Source: Progne subis subis
Taxonomy: Eukaryota; Chordata; Aves; Passeriformes; Hirundinidae
Assembly: GCA_022316685.1 (NCBI GenBank)
Contig: JAKJHU010000030.1
Location: 7,156,860 to 7,220,859 of the forward strand
DNA: 64,000 nt
Reading direction: 5' to 3'
How positions within the stretch are numbered: position 1 is the first letter of the stretch; every line of letters begins with the position of its first letter. Under the pieces are notes generated by a model. That model was not told where the DNA came from and ran no database searches. It worked only from the letters and a program-made list of their open reading frames with translations. Shown here piece by piece: positions 14,802 through 26,636 of this stretch. A program made the position numbers and the translations under genes.

Positions 14802-14807
14802 TTATAT
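14802..14807. repeat. Left target-site duplication of the 14.8-kb LTR
   Basis: TTATAT, identical to 15490-15495 directly after the LTR. The exact match fixes both element boundaries. Confidence 0.93.
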
Positions 14808-15489
14808 TGTGTCTGGTTCCGTCCCCGCTCCGGGCGGGAAATGACCTCTGGCTAGCTCTGGTCAGCACAGCCACAGATGTCCCCAGTTTCAGGATGGGCA
14901 CGCAGGCTATTTACCCGCTGGGCTTGGCTTCTCGGCAGCTGGACCAGGTAGTGTTGTGACAGCAGCGGCAGCAGAAGAGAAAAAGCTGGCTCTCAGCTTA
15001 GCAGGTTAAAAGATGTTTATTCAGGCCCAGCTGCAGAAAGTCCGCAGCTGGTCCAAACCTCAGGCCACGGGGGCCAGCAAGCGAGAGAGAGAGAGTCCCT
15101 CTCCTTCACCTTATAAGCGGGGGAGGGGTTCCAAGGGGGTTACAACAAGACAACAAATCAGGGGATTCAGCGGGTAACAAGGTGTGCCCACCCCCAAGCC
15201 CTGGACCACTAAAATCCAGAGCCAAAGGAATTCCCCCCAGGGGACCTATCACCTGAAGCCCTCTCCCTGAGATTTTGCAATCTGGGAGGGACCCCTGGAG
15301 TGACAGACAGGCTGTCCCAGAGCAAGGGGGGGCAGAGGGGATGTTACAAGTCAGGTGGGGGGAAGACTGACACAAAACACCTTATTATACAGCAAACACA
15401 AAAAGGGTTACAACATTGGGGATACAGTGAAATGAACCATAACATAAACTTCTTATAAAAACCTAATAAAACAGTTCTGCACCACCACA
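14808..15489 (-). mobile_element. Family A solo LTR (ERVK-like), minus orientation
   Basis: The 682-bp element starts 'tgtgtctggttccg' and ends 'ctgcaccaccaca' on the plus strand, i.e. TG...CA on both strands. It is flanked by the exact 6-bp duplication TTATAT (14802-14807 and 15490-15495). Six-base duplications are typical of class II (ERVK/beta-like) integration. Sense is minus: a TATA-type 'CTTATAAGG' lies at 15110-15118 and an AATAAA signal at 15016-15021, about 95 bases downstream in sense. There is no internal sequence, so the provirus was lost by LTR-LTR recombination. A second copy is at 53892-54509; the outer parts match closely but the segment between TATA and AATAAA does not. Confidence 0.93.
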
Positions 15490-15495
15490 TTATAT
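15490..15495. repeat. Right target-site duplication of the 14.8-kb LTR
   Basis: TTATAT, the partner of 14802-14807. Confidence 0.93.
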
Positions 15496-18282
15496 GATGC
15501 ACTTGTTTTTCATTTCTGCACTGTAGCAAAAGTTAATTTGAATTTAGCAGAAAAACAGGAAACAAAAGTATCCTGGTTCAATGAATCACTTAAAGGATAA
15601 AAATATATTGTTTAAAAAGTACATATGGTTTTCAGATGACAAAAATGTACAGGAAAAAGACTTACTGGTGGAACTGAGACAGCACCAGCTGCATCAGAGC
15701 CCTGTAGCTAGAAAGTAACATTTGGATCAGCATAATTTTTAAAGAAAAAAAATTACTTCAACATTAGGCAAATTTTCTGGTTCTGTAAACCGGGATATAG
15801 AGCAATATTGAAATAAGAAATGTATGTGCATTAGTTTGTCCTGGAACACAACAATGTGCATAGGAATGTATTCTGATAGTAGGATTACTAAAATTACAGA
15901 ATGTTTTTCTCACACAATGTACACTGTTCTTTGTATCAGTTCTTCCATTGCTACTAAACTCAACTAGAATTTCTGGAGAATGTCTTTCTGAAGGTGAGGC
16001 ATTGACTGCCATGGAGAGTTTATTTCTTAGGGCTCACTTCTATAGAAATAATCTACTCAAACAGAATCAAGGTATAGTTTGGGATTCAAATAAAAATAAA
16101 TTGTCTTCTTAAAATGGAACAGAACATAAATGTTAAGGAGTCATAATTTGAGAGAATTCTACAGAGGGGGGCCAGCTCTGCAGAGCTCTGTGGCCCCATT
16201 GCCCAGGGGCACCCATGTGAGCAGGCCCACAGGTGAGAACAGCCAAGCACAACAAGCATTCATGAGCAACAGCTGGGCATTATCTTACATGAGAAGATGC
16301 AGCATTTGAGAGAAAAATAAAAATATTTAGGAGCTCAGAAGGATCTTTGCCCCCAATGCCTGAGAGACCCAGTGCAGCTGTTGGACACATGAAGATGAAA
16401 CAGCTGAGACATAGAGGGTACCTTTGTGCATTCCTGCAGCACATGGCACTGTTGGAAGGCTGCTTTCTGTTAAACTGTCAGCACTGCAGAAAGAACAGCA
16501 GGAGAATAAAAGAGGTTTTCAAGACAGATGCTAGGTTTATTTGGAGTCCAGTAATTTGCTTAACAATCCCATTCTGTTTTGCCAAAGTAGCAACGAAATG
16601 CAGATGCTGGAAGTCAAAAGTCAAACAAACCCAGATTAGAAACATGATTATCAATTGACAACTTCTGCAGCAACACAGTCATTCATCTGATGCATGAAAG
16701 CTTGAAATAGCATTTAGATTCACTCCACCTACTACCTCAATAACTGAAGAATCTATTTCAGGAGTTTTATAGCAAGTATAGAGGAATAATCATGTTCAAG
16801 GGACTACTAAAATTTTAGAAAGCCTGAATAACTGAAGGTTTTTCTTAATTTATTATATTTTCTTAATTTATCATTTATTCCTAAATTGGGAACCTCAGAT
16901 TTTTAAAATTCAGTGAGATAAATCAGGGCTTCACTCTCCCAAGTTAACTTGCTCAACTAGCTGAATACAGTAAAGAATGAATAAAATTAAAACAAGGGGA
17001 AAATCAAAAAGCAAATTAGTATGAAGAAAAAAAAAGACAAAAAGAGAGAGGAAATAAATTTTTTGAAAAGCAAACAGATATCACCACCTTGTAAAAAACC
17101 TGTCTCAGGGAAAATGATACTAGTGATTTCTCTGGAGAATCAGTGTGATCCAGAGTGGAAAGCTATTCAATGAGTACAATGCATGGATACACATCAATGT
17201 CTACAATATATAGGCAAATAGGTAACCTGAAATGCATCATTCAATTAAAAAAAAAAAAAAAAAATAGGAACTACTACTTTTCTGCAGATATGGGAAAACA
17301 AATTTTTGATATCATTGCACTAAAGATGACCAATTGATTTCAATGTGAGTGAGGAATAATGGAGTAAAGGATTGCTCATTCTAAATGAGGCTGTCAAAAT
17401 AAGGTCCTGAGTAAATTAAAAGATCATATAACTGGGAGAACCCAGGATCTGTGGCATCAAATACAGCCTGGGGACCAAGACATATTAAAAAAAATGGAAT
17501 GCGAGCAATGAAAATGTAGTCTTGCAAAACTGACACTGACCTCCTACATAGTCACAAAGTTGCTACCAATTAAGGTAGAAGTAAAATGAAAGTAGGATCT
17601 ATTTAGAATGCATTCACAGTTGTTCTGCACGTCAGGCTCTTTACCACAAGTTTTAAATCCCAAATCTAACAATTTCTCCAGCAGTGATATTCTGTCACTG
17701 AGGAGTGATAAGATGGTTTTGGAGGTAGTCTGTCGAAAGTAAAATGATACTGTTCTCACTACCTGTAGGAAGGAGAGGGAATTAAGTAGAGAACCAAATC
17801 AAATGGACATGACAATAATTAAGATATCAGAAATCTAAAAGAAATATCAAAATACACACATAATGCACTGCATATCCAGAAGAAAAAGACAGAAGAGAGA
17901 TCACAAGTTTACAGTGCTAAAACATAGAAAAATTCTTCCAAGAGGGATAAAGCTGTAAAACCCTGGTTATTTCACTTTTGTAAGTCCTTGAAAATAAGCA
18001 GCTTCCAAAAGGTATTAATTTAGCTGTGGAGGTGACAATAATGGTGGATAGCAATTTTGAGTCACAGACTTGTGTATTTCATAATTTCATCTCCAGTTTT
18101 TTTAAAAAAAACAAACCTTATTTGAAAAGTTATTAAGTGTTTTTGCACTACTAAGCATATAAATATTTGCACAACTGTGAAGAGGATACCACGTGCATAA
18201 ATGCAAATACAAAATGGGTAAAACCAGCTGGTGTATAATCAATATTTCTATCAGTGTAGCTACCATAGTAGAATTTGCTGCA
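15496..18282. other. Unassigned AT-rich sequence
   Basis: No gene or named repeat is recognised. A GC-richer patch at about 16165-16520 carries a 103-codon ORF without a recognisable domain. A short poly(A) run is at 17247-17264. Confidence 0.35.
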
Positions 18283-19294
18283 TGTGATGGGTTGACCCGG
18301 ATGGGATGCCAGATGCCTACCAAAGCTACCTCATCACTCCTGAACTTGACAGAAGACAAAGACAAATAAAAGGCTTGTGGGTTAAGAAAAGGACAGGGAG
18401 AGTTCATTCAGCAGTTACCATCATGAGCAAAACAGACTTGACTTGGGGAAAAAAAAACCAAAGTAGGATAATGAAGAAAACCCTCAAACCTTAAAAACAT
18501 CTTACCTCCCTCCCCGTCTTTTTCCTGGGCCTAACTTTACTCCTGATTTTCTCTACTACCTTCTCATCCCCAGTGGTGCAGGAGGTTGGGGGTGGGAGCT
18601 ACCTTTTCCTTCAGGGTGAGGACTTCTCACCCTGCTCCAGAGAGAGGTCCCTCTCACAGGAGACAGTCCTCCGAAAACTTCTGCAGTGTGAGTCCTCCCC
18701 ACAGGTTACAGTTCTGCTGCTTCTCCAGTGTGGGTCCCTTCCAGGGAGTGCAGCTCTTTAGGAACACACTGCTGCACTGTGGGTCCCACACAGGATCATG
18801 AGTCTTTCCAGCAAACCTGCTCCAGGGTGGGCTCGTCTTTTTAAAGATCCATAGACCTTGCCAGAAGTCTGCTGCAGCTTGAGCTTCTGGTGGGGTGACA
18901 ATCTCTTTTGGGCATTCATCTGCTCCACCATGGACCTCCATGGGCTGCATGGACACAGGGACAGCCTGCCTCACCACTGTCTTCACCACAGGGTACAGGA
19001 AATATCTGCTCCAGTACCTGGAACACCTCTTCCCCCTACTTCTTCACTGACCTTGATGTCTGCAGAGCTATTTCTCTCACACAGTCTCACTTCTCTCTGG
19101 TTGCAGTTGGATGCACAGGTATATTTTTTCACTTTTTCAAACACATTGCTCCAGAGACACTACCACCACTGATGATGCCTTGGCCAGTGGCACATCTGTC
19201 TTGGATCTGTTGGACATGGGGGAAGCTTCTAGCAGCTTCTCTCAGAACCCTGTAATCCCCAGCTACTAAAACCTTGCCACACAAACACTGTACA
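18283..19294 (-). mobile_element. Long avian LTR-like repeat, probably ERVL group, minus orientation
   Basis: The block begins 'tgtgatgggttgaccc' and ends 'aaaccttgccacacaaacac' followed by 'tgtaca'. It holds several degenerate units of the form 'ctgctccag.gtgggtcc' between about 18630 and 18930. Then come 'cttcactgaccttgatgtct', 'tctctctggttgcagttg' and 'gggggaagcttctagcagct', a well-known order in a high-copy bird element. On the minus strand a 111-codon ORF spans 18654-18989. It is made of the tandem units and is a property of the repeat rather than a host gene. No target-site duplication was found, so the ends are approximate and the insertion is probably old. Confidence 0.65.
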
Positions 19295-22200
19295 GTAAAT
19301 AACAACCCAATGCTACATACTCTCAAAAGTTACACTCTAGAGACATTGTGCAGCTTTAGCTGATATAATATTTCAGAGCATATCGTACTGCATGTATGCT
19401 ACTGCAAAGAATTTAATTGTAGCCTGAACTGCCCATGTGACTGACTTTTTCTTCCCGTTTGTTCTCACAGCAGTTTTATGGGCTGTTACAGGGTCAGATT
19501 CTCTGTCTTATACCAAGTAAGAAATAATTGGGCATGAATAGCCATAAAGACAAGTTTTGAATTGTCATGGCAAACCTTCAGGCATAGTTCTTACAATGTG
19601 TTCACTTGTGATACGCATCTGTAGATTCCAGGAACTGCCTCTACAGGCAAATGAGAATGATTGTATGCTGCAGCTCCTTTACAGCTACCTATGCTGACCT
19701 GGCAAACACCTGGGATATAGCTCTGAATTTGGGGAAATCTTCAAACTCTTGATCTTTGATTGTCTCAGTTTCTCACACTGCCAGTATGATGTGAAGTACT
19801 GGTAATCACAATGCACTTCCCTAATGCACTGTAGGACTCAATGAAATGTTGTGTCAATTTATATTGAATACAAAAGAAAAAATGACCTTTTGGAAGATCC
19901 ATTCTAAAAAGTCCTCCTGGTTTTATGATTTAGAGGATAACATACATGAGAGTCTATCTCCTAGAAACTGAAAACTTATTTTTCCTGGTGTAGCTTGTTT
20001 ACGACTCATACTTAATGTTAATTTCCTCAGATCACTGCAAATCTGCACTGCTGTTGTGTATCAGTCACTTGAAATGCCTCCAATTTCTCCGTAGATGGTG
20101 GGTTTTCATATGCCAGCATTTTCAAACAGGATTTTTTCTAAACTGCAGCTTCAGAAAGATGCTGTGTCATGCAAAAAAAAAACAAAAAAAACAAAAAAAC
20201 CAAAAAAAAACCAAAAAAAAACCCCAAAAAAACCCCAGTTGATTGCTATATTGATAAGAATAAAATTTAGTTGTAGAGAACAAAGAGAAAATTATGCTGT
20301 CTAAATATTGCTGTGTTAACATGTGTATTCTCTCTGAGCACATTATCATTAATACATGAAAAAACACAACAAATATACACATTATAGTAAATGTTAATTA
20401 CTCCAGGCATAGTAGTACCAAGGTGCCATGCATGAAGCGTCCTAAGTTCATATTAAACAAAAGTTGGATTTCCACAGACCAGTCATGCATTAATTTCCTA
20501 GACAAGCACATTTGTAAATGTGGAAAAGAGTGTCCCTATGTCTTGAAACCCTACAAATGATTCAAAGTCAAAGACCTTTCCTGGGTGAGCTTGAACTCAT
20601 ACATGGGGTCAGAGGTAGAAATTCTCACCTGCAAGAAAAGTTAGAGATAATTTTCTCTAAACTACCTGTAACTAACTGAGCCTATGAATGTTCCTCAATG
20701 TTAGCTATCAGCTACTAATGTACTATTTATTTTTCTCATCTTCTGTGCATGAGTTACAATGGGGGAGCATAAAAACTTAAATTTTTATCCATGGATGTTT
20801 GAGGATCTCCCCAGGCTCCTCCAGCAAAGCTCACCACAAGCCATGCCTTGACAGCTGGGACTGTCCCTTCAAAACAGAGAGAAAGCCCTAATTCTCCTTA
20901 ATTTAGAAACTAATCAAGTGCCATCTTTCATGGTATTGATTTCCATGTAGCCAATGGGCACTCTATGTCTTTGAGATGTGGCTCAGAAACTCAGGTGGAG
21001 AGAGGAGTGAGGAGCTCTGCAGGGAGAGAGAAAGCACATCCATGCCCCTGCCCTCCCTGACCAAATGCCTTGTCCTGCTTTCCCCAGGCAGCTGGGGAGT
21101 TAAGCAAAGATCAAAATGAAATGTAGGTGTGGGTTATATCTTGCATATATAAAAAAAGGACTTTTCACCCTCTTAAAAATTACTGTATCCATCCTCACAG
21201 TGAAAGAATTGCTTTGAGAATTAAAAATCCAGTTAGCTAAGGACAGAGAAATGATACCAATCAGAGATGTGGCTGGATGATAAGCAATGGCAGTGCAAGG
21301 TGATGTTCAGCTGCCTTGTAAAGAAATCCTCCAGCTAGCTTGTGCTTGCAGTTAAATGATTTGGAGTAGTTATAATCTTAAGGATGGTTAAATAACAAGC
21401 AAGCCTGTAAAATCACCATGTAAAATATGATTTTATTTTTTTGAAGTGCTGTAACACTGAACATATGGCTCTGAGTACGTGGAATCAGATTTGCAATACA
21501 TATACAGATACAGAAAACACACGTGAGCATATTAATCAATATGCACATGAAGTGCTTCCCAGTCAGATATCTGTCTCCATTAGACTTCATTAATTTAAGG
21601 AAATCTTGCTGAAATTATACCATGTTCATCAGGTTAGAAAGAGAAAAAGTAAACATTCATATTTGATTTTTTTTTTTGAGGGTAGGGTGTCAGTTACTTT
21701 GCTGGTACAGACTTTCAGTCATAACAATTAATGTTCTAGGGAATTTTTCCTTTTATTTGTTTTAGACATTTATAATTTGGGTCTTAAAAATAAGTAATTT
21801 CATGCTTCAGGTATAACAGTATATTGAGACTTCTTATCCTCTCTACATATAGGGAAATGAGTTATTATCAGACCTGGTGGACCCAATATACACAATATAC
21901 AAAGTCTATTCTTGATAAGTTGTAAGGAGAACTTCTCTGCTATGACTAGGTTTTGACTTTAAAACTTAGAATTCATTCACTCCTGCTGAAGATGATTGAC
22001 AATGTTAAAATGGATGACAAATGTCTCACAAGAAATAATTTTTATCGAAACCTCAGCATTAGTTTACCCAGTTACCACATCTTTGATATGACACCACTGG
22101 CAAATCATATGAAAAGTAAAGCCAGAGCCTTTGTCTGTGTATTCATAGCAATTTTCCTGACCAAAATTATTAATAGCATTTTAGCATCTGTGGTAAGAAA

Positions 22201-22877
22201 CTTAAAAGTCAGACTAGATGTATTTTCCATTCATAGTGATTATCATCAAATATTTTTATGCAGAAAAGGAAAGCAGCTATTTCTACAACAAAGAAGTAAA
22301 CCCATACTTCTTCAAGTACATTTCCCCTTTACCACTGATTTTGTCTGAATTGTGTTTCCTTAAAAAATTTAAATATAATTTTCCTTTCAAGCTGTCAAAA
22401 ATAATACACATAAAAATAAACAGGTATCAACAATGCTCAATCCACCTAGTAGCTGATAAATGTGGCATCACATAATTATATCACTTGCTGTGAATAAAAG
22501 TTATTTAACCAATTTCACCCTTTCTCATGCTTAAAGCGATGAAAAAGAAAAACAAAACAAAACAAAGCTCTTAATTTGTTCATGTGTTTATATATATCTA
22601 TATATATGTGTGCAGTATGTATCTAAATATATATAACTTATTGCATGGATGAGGAAGCATAAGGCTTTCCCTCTGCTTCCAAATTAAAAGCACATTTTAT
22701 GAAACAAAGGTCTGTGGAATAAAGGAATTGAATTAAGTGTGAATAATCTGGTACAGTGCATTGGCTCCAGCACTGCTGGCAGATTGGTGCAAGCAGAAAC
22801 AAGCAAGCAGTTGGTTACGCTGACATTCTTTCTCTACTGTGACTACTTTGTGTGCCTGTTTGCATTTGGCTGTGTAG
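19295..22877. other. Unassigned AT-rich sequence
   Basis: No gene is established. An A-rich tract lies at 20173-20236. A 131-codon ORF at 21953-22348 is AT-rich, shows no recognisable domain and is overlapped by another frame. A 46-bp segment at 19471-19516 sits between a strong acceptor-like site and a 'gtaaga' donor-like site, but is too short to interpret. Confidence 0.35.
20173..20236. repeat. A-rich simple repeat (poly-A interrupted by C)
   Basis: Runs of seven to ten A separated by C, CC or CCCC. Low-complexity sequence; no retrocopy body is recognised upstream. Confidence 0.9.
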
Positions 22878-23170
22878 TGCTCAGATCACAGCAGTGACAG
22901 TCAGGACTCTGTGTCCTCTGTAAGCACAAGAAGAAGTCTTAATTTCATGTTAACTAAATTGTTTATTTAACATATTGGTTTGCACAACATTTCTAAAAAA
23001 ATGAGCTCTCTAAAGTCACTAAATGAAAAGCAAGTTCCAGTCTTTTTTCAGCTTTCATGAAACTTCACAAGTGACTTGTCAAGGTGACATTGTGGTTATT
23101 TCCTTCACTATAACTATGTGGTATAAAATACCGATCAAGTTGCTAATATGTTGGATCTGTCATCACCAGC

Positions 23171-23212
23171 TATAAACCCAGAACTCAAACTCACTGTCAG
23201 CAATGAGAAAGG
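23171..23212 (+). other. Speculative internal exon candidate C
   Basis: An AG at 23169-23170 precedes an open segment that reads as 'INPELKLTVSNEK' and stops at 'aaag|gtaaca', leaving one base (phase 1). This is compatible with the candidate exon at 23519. The polypyrimidine tract is poor, and the open frame extends only about 38 codons in all. Chance occurrence is quite possible, and no protein family is recognised. Confidence 0.15.
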
Positions 23213-23518
23213 TAACACAGTCACTGTGTGACTGCAGGTTTTGTAACCTCTGTGTGTTCTTGTATACCACAAGGAATCTGCTAGAAAGATGTTATTGCTA
23301 CTTTCTCTTTTTCCTTTTTTTTTAAGAACATCATCAAGCCTTATGTATCAAAAGAGTATCTTCTATGGACAATCTTGGTTGAGATGATTCCTATACTAAA
23401 AGAAAGAATAGCTATATTACCAGTTCCATATACTGTGAATTTATTGTGGTAAGGTCTATTTTGTTGACAAATGTCTACAAATTTTCCTGAGCAAAACAAG
23501 TAATTCTGGCTTTTGCAG

Positions 23519-23626
23519 AGTCTGATGCAGCTTACTTTGAAGGGGAGCAGTCTATGATGGAAGACCTAATTCATCTCAGTCTCCATAACATCACAGATCT
23601 GGAGACAAGCCTAATAACAACATCAG
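23519..23626 (+). other. Speculative internal exon candidate A (108 bp, phase 1-1)
   Basis: The segment follows 'ttctggcttttgcag' and ends at 'catcag|gtatga', a good donor. The length is 108 bases, 2 + 35 codons + 1, so it is a symmetric phase 1-1 unit whose removal would not shift a frame. The translation is acidic, non-repetitive and contains one N-glycosylation-like 'NIT'; its middle reads 'YFEGEQSMMEDLIHLSL'. The frame is open for about 70 codons around it, which also happens by chance in this DNA. I do not recognise the protein. Phase matches the candidates at 23171 and 29345. Confidence 0.25.
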
Positions 23627-26030
23627 GTATGAACCTAAAGAGAGCAATTATATTAGTAAAGGCACCATGGGCTCAGTACCTGCAAAGCTGCTGCATAACA
23701 TAAAAAAGAACAAAAGTTAAAGGAATCAAGGAAGAATCTATTACACTGGATACACTAAATCTTAAAAAATCTTCAAAGCCTCATTTTATCCATAAGAAAA
23801 CTGCATGACAAGTTATCAGTTGTTCTACCTGATCCTTTCCTTAGATGTTTTTGAAAATCCTCTGCTAGTTTTGGAGCTTAGAGCTTAATTTTCCTCTGTT
23901 CAGGTTAGATGGCAAAGTATTAACTTCCAAAGTTAGCGTATCTAGTGAACAAAGGCTCTAAACCTGAAATACCATCCTGGGGCATTGAAGTCATGCATTC
24001 CTTTCAGCACAGCAGAACATTGGCTCTATCTGCTCCCCTTTCTCTCTTCATACTAAGTGCTTACTTTAGCTGTTTTTCTCAGATGACAATACAGTTCTAA
24101 ATTACTGAGAAATCTTGATCTTCTTTTGGAGTCTATTATGTAAAGCCAAGTCAGAAGGCCTTACAAAATCTTTGACTAGCCATTGTGAGCTGTGGACATG
24201 GATCCAGAAATATTCCAAACTTCACTGGCTTTACCACAAAGCTACAGGTGAAAAATGCAGTAAAATTCTGAAGTGTTTTTCAGTCACTTATGATGTCAAT
24301 TGGCAAGTGTCCCAGTAAATAGTCAGAGCCATGCAAGACCATAAGATAGACCAGATTTTCCAAGCTATTGAGTTCACTTTGGACTATTTATGCCATATAA
24401 AGTGAATTTGCAGAACACTATGATGCATAGGCTTAAAATTCAGAAACATGCTGTTATTTGAGTTCTGTGAGTTGTGAACAAGATACTGCATTAGATAAAC
24501 CAGTGGCCAAATCAAGCCTGGGACCTTTTATGTCAGTTTTTGTTGATTCATGAAATCTAGCATACAGAAAAATAACCCTCTTTTTGCCTTGGTAGATCTT
24601 GGAAATACATATTTATTATTCCCCTAAATCCATAGCTAGAAGAGAATTAATAGCTAGGATATGACTAAACTGATCCGTGCAGCATAACAGGGAGATAAGG
24701 TTTCAGGGATAAAAAATAAAAGCCACCTGTTAGCGTTAGCAAAACTATGCAACTCTTTACTGATCTCACAGAAGTCATTAAACTAGGCATTTTACAATAT
24801 TCATGCTTTTTTTTCACCCTCATAGTAATGCCAAATTGACCAGGTTATATCACTGGCTTTGCTGAGAGTTCAATATCTTCTATGTTCCCACAAACGACTG
24901 TGGTAAAAATCACACTTCAGGGTGTAAATTAATCACTGGCATTTAGAGAGTGAGAGAGAATCAATAAAAACTTGTAGTACTGCCTACCTTAACAAATTTC
25001 TTTCTAAATACACTTCAGCTATTTTGGCTGGTTATTATAAAAGTTTTTACTTAAAACTTGCAGCTTCTACTTGCAGCTTGCCAGTGCCTCGAGTGCATTG
25101 CCCTCCCAGGGATGTAGCTGGAGGGTGAAGGTGTGGGTCCTGAGCCCAGGGCCAGCTCCCTTGCTGGCAGCAGGAGCTTGGAGTAGCTTGTTCCTCCTCT
25201 GATCCATCTCCACTGCCGGGGCTCTCTGGCTTGGCCTTGGTGCTGCCTGAGCCCTGCAGGCTGCCTGGGCAATCACTGGGCTGGTCACTGTCTCCAGACC
25301 CAGCCCAACCCTGATGTGCTGCTCAGCACCCTGGCCGCTTCTGGCTGAGGTCTGGTTGCCTGCCAGCCCTGTTGCCTTTCTGCACTCCCTCCTGGTGTGG
25401 TGGTGCAGAAGGACAAAACCAGATACATCCTGGCTTACCTGGAGCAGCAGCCAGCCCTGGCAGCACCCTGGTGGTGTGGCTGCCTCCTCGGACCTCAAGA
25501 AGGTGACAGTGCTATAGAAAGCCTCCATGTAAGTTAATGGAAGGTAGGAGCTCCTTACCTTTCCAGAACACATCCTGAAAAGCCTGCAGTTTAATTTATA
25601 CTTGCATTATTTTTAATAATTAATTATTAACAGTTTGAAACATCTTAATTTTTCTGGAAAAAATGTCTAACTTCAGGCTGTGAAAAGACTGTTCCTCGAG
25701 ATAGTAGTTAACAATCTCTTCATAACACAGAAGTGCACTGCACAGAACTCTGCTTTATGGCACCAGAGAAGAAGTGAGTGGCTCGTCTCTGCCTGGTATT
25801 ACACATTGCACACTGCACACCAGCTTGTGATTCAGTTTTGTTCTAGGTATTTCTAGAAAACTATTTTATATATAAGCCAAATTAAAATGTCCAGATCATG
25901 TCTCTGCTCATGCAGTTGTTTTCTGGAATTTGAACCTCATCACCAAGAAGGACAGCTTTTTGAGGATGTCTCGCACAACCTGTCCTAGGGTAACTTTAAA
26001 ATGCTTGTATCCCCAATCGTCTGTTCTGTT
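23627..26030. other. Unassigned sequence with a GC-rich patch
   Basis: Mostly AT-rich. About 25060-25530 is distinctly GC-rich and contains a 168-codon minus-strand ORF (25067-25573) and a 67-codon plus-strand ORF, neither with a recognisable domain. It could be an old processed pseudogene, an unnamed repeat or an isolated GC-rich segment. Confidence 0.35.
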
Positions 26031-26636
26031 TGTGGTGTATATTGAGTCCTGTGCCTTTAAGACTGGTTCTAAGGGCAAGGAGAAGCACGGAGTTTGTTTT
26101 GAGAAAACTGCCCGACTCCTCCACATTCTTCTGCGGACGGTGTGTTCGGCAGAGGCTTGGAGAGACTGCAGGACAGATTTTTTTTGCTTTTAGTTCGTTT
26201 CAGCTAGCTAGGGCAGAGAAGTTCCCTGGACTGGTTTTTTTTCCTTTTTCTTGGAACAGTTTAAACCTGCTCTGGACTGAAAACCCAGGGGAGCACTGGG
26301 GGCTGCACCTGCGGCCCACCGGGGCCTGGAGCTCGGCATTTTCCAGCAGCGCCGGAGGGACTGGGACTGAGGAGAGACTGAGAGAGAGCCGAGCTCCACC
26401 CACGGCAAAGACTTTCTCAATTTGCCATCTCACTTCAGAACGAGAGGTTTTATTGTTTCATATTATTCATTCTTTATACTTGTATGCACTTTATTTGTTT
26501 AGTAAAATAGTTTTTTCCACTTTTCTCCAAAGAGGTTTTTTTCGGACTGGTCGGAGGGAGGAACCACTTGGGTTTGCTTCCCAGAGGGATCCTATACAGG
26601 GGTTTTCCCCCAAATTTGTCTCCAAACCAGGACACA
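26031..26636 (+). mobile_element. Probable ERV LTR, plus orientation (boundaries approximate)
   Basis: The block runs from about 'tgtggtgtatattgag' to 'ccaaaccaggacaca'. It has a 'gtgcctttaagactgg' promoter-like segment near its start, a GC-rich centre around 26280-26400, a T-rich segment with an AGTAAA signal at 26501-26506, and a terminal 'ttttcccccaaatttg' piece. This composition fits an avian LTR, and it stands out sharply from the AT-rich flanks. The longest ORF in the window (215 codons, 26030-26677) almost coincides with the block and has no domain; I read it as incidental to the repeat. No target-site duplication could be identified. Confidence 0.45.

Noticed and set aside
21953..22348. 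131-codon plus-strand ORF
   Set aside because: AT-rich, no domain, overlapped by another frame (22218-22475), and no splice or promoter context.
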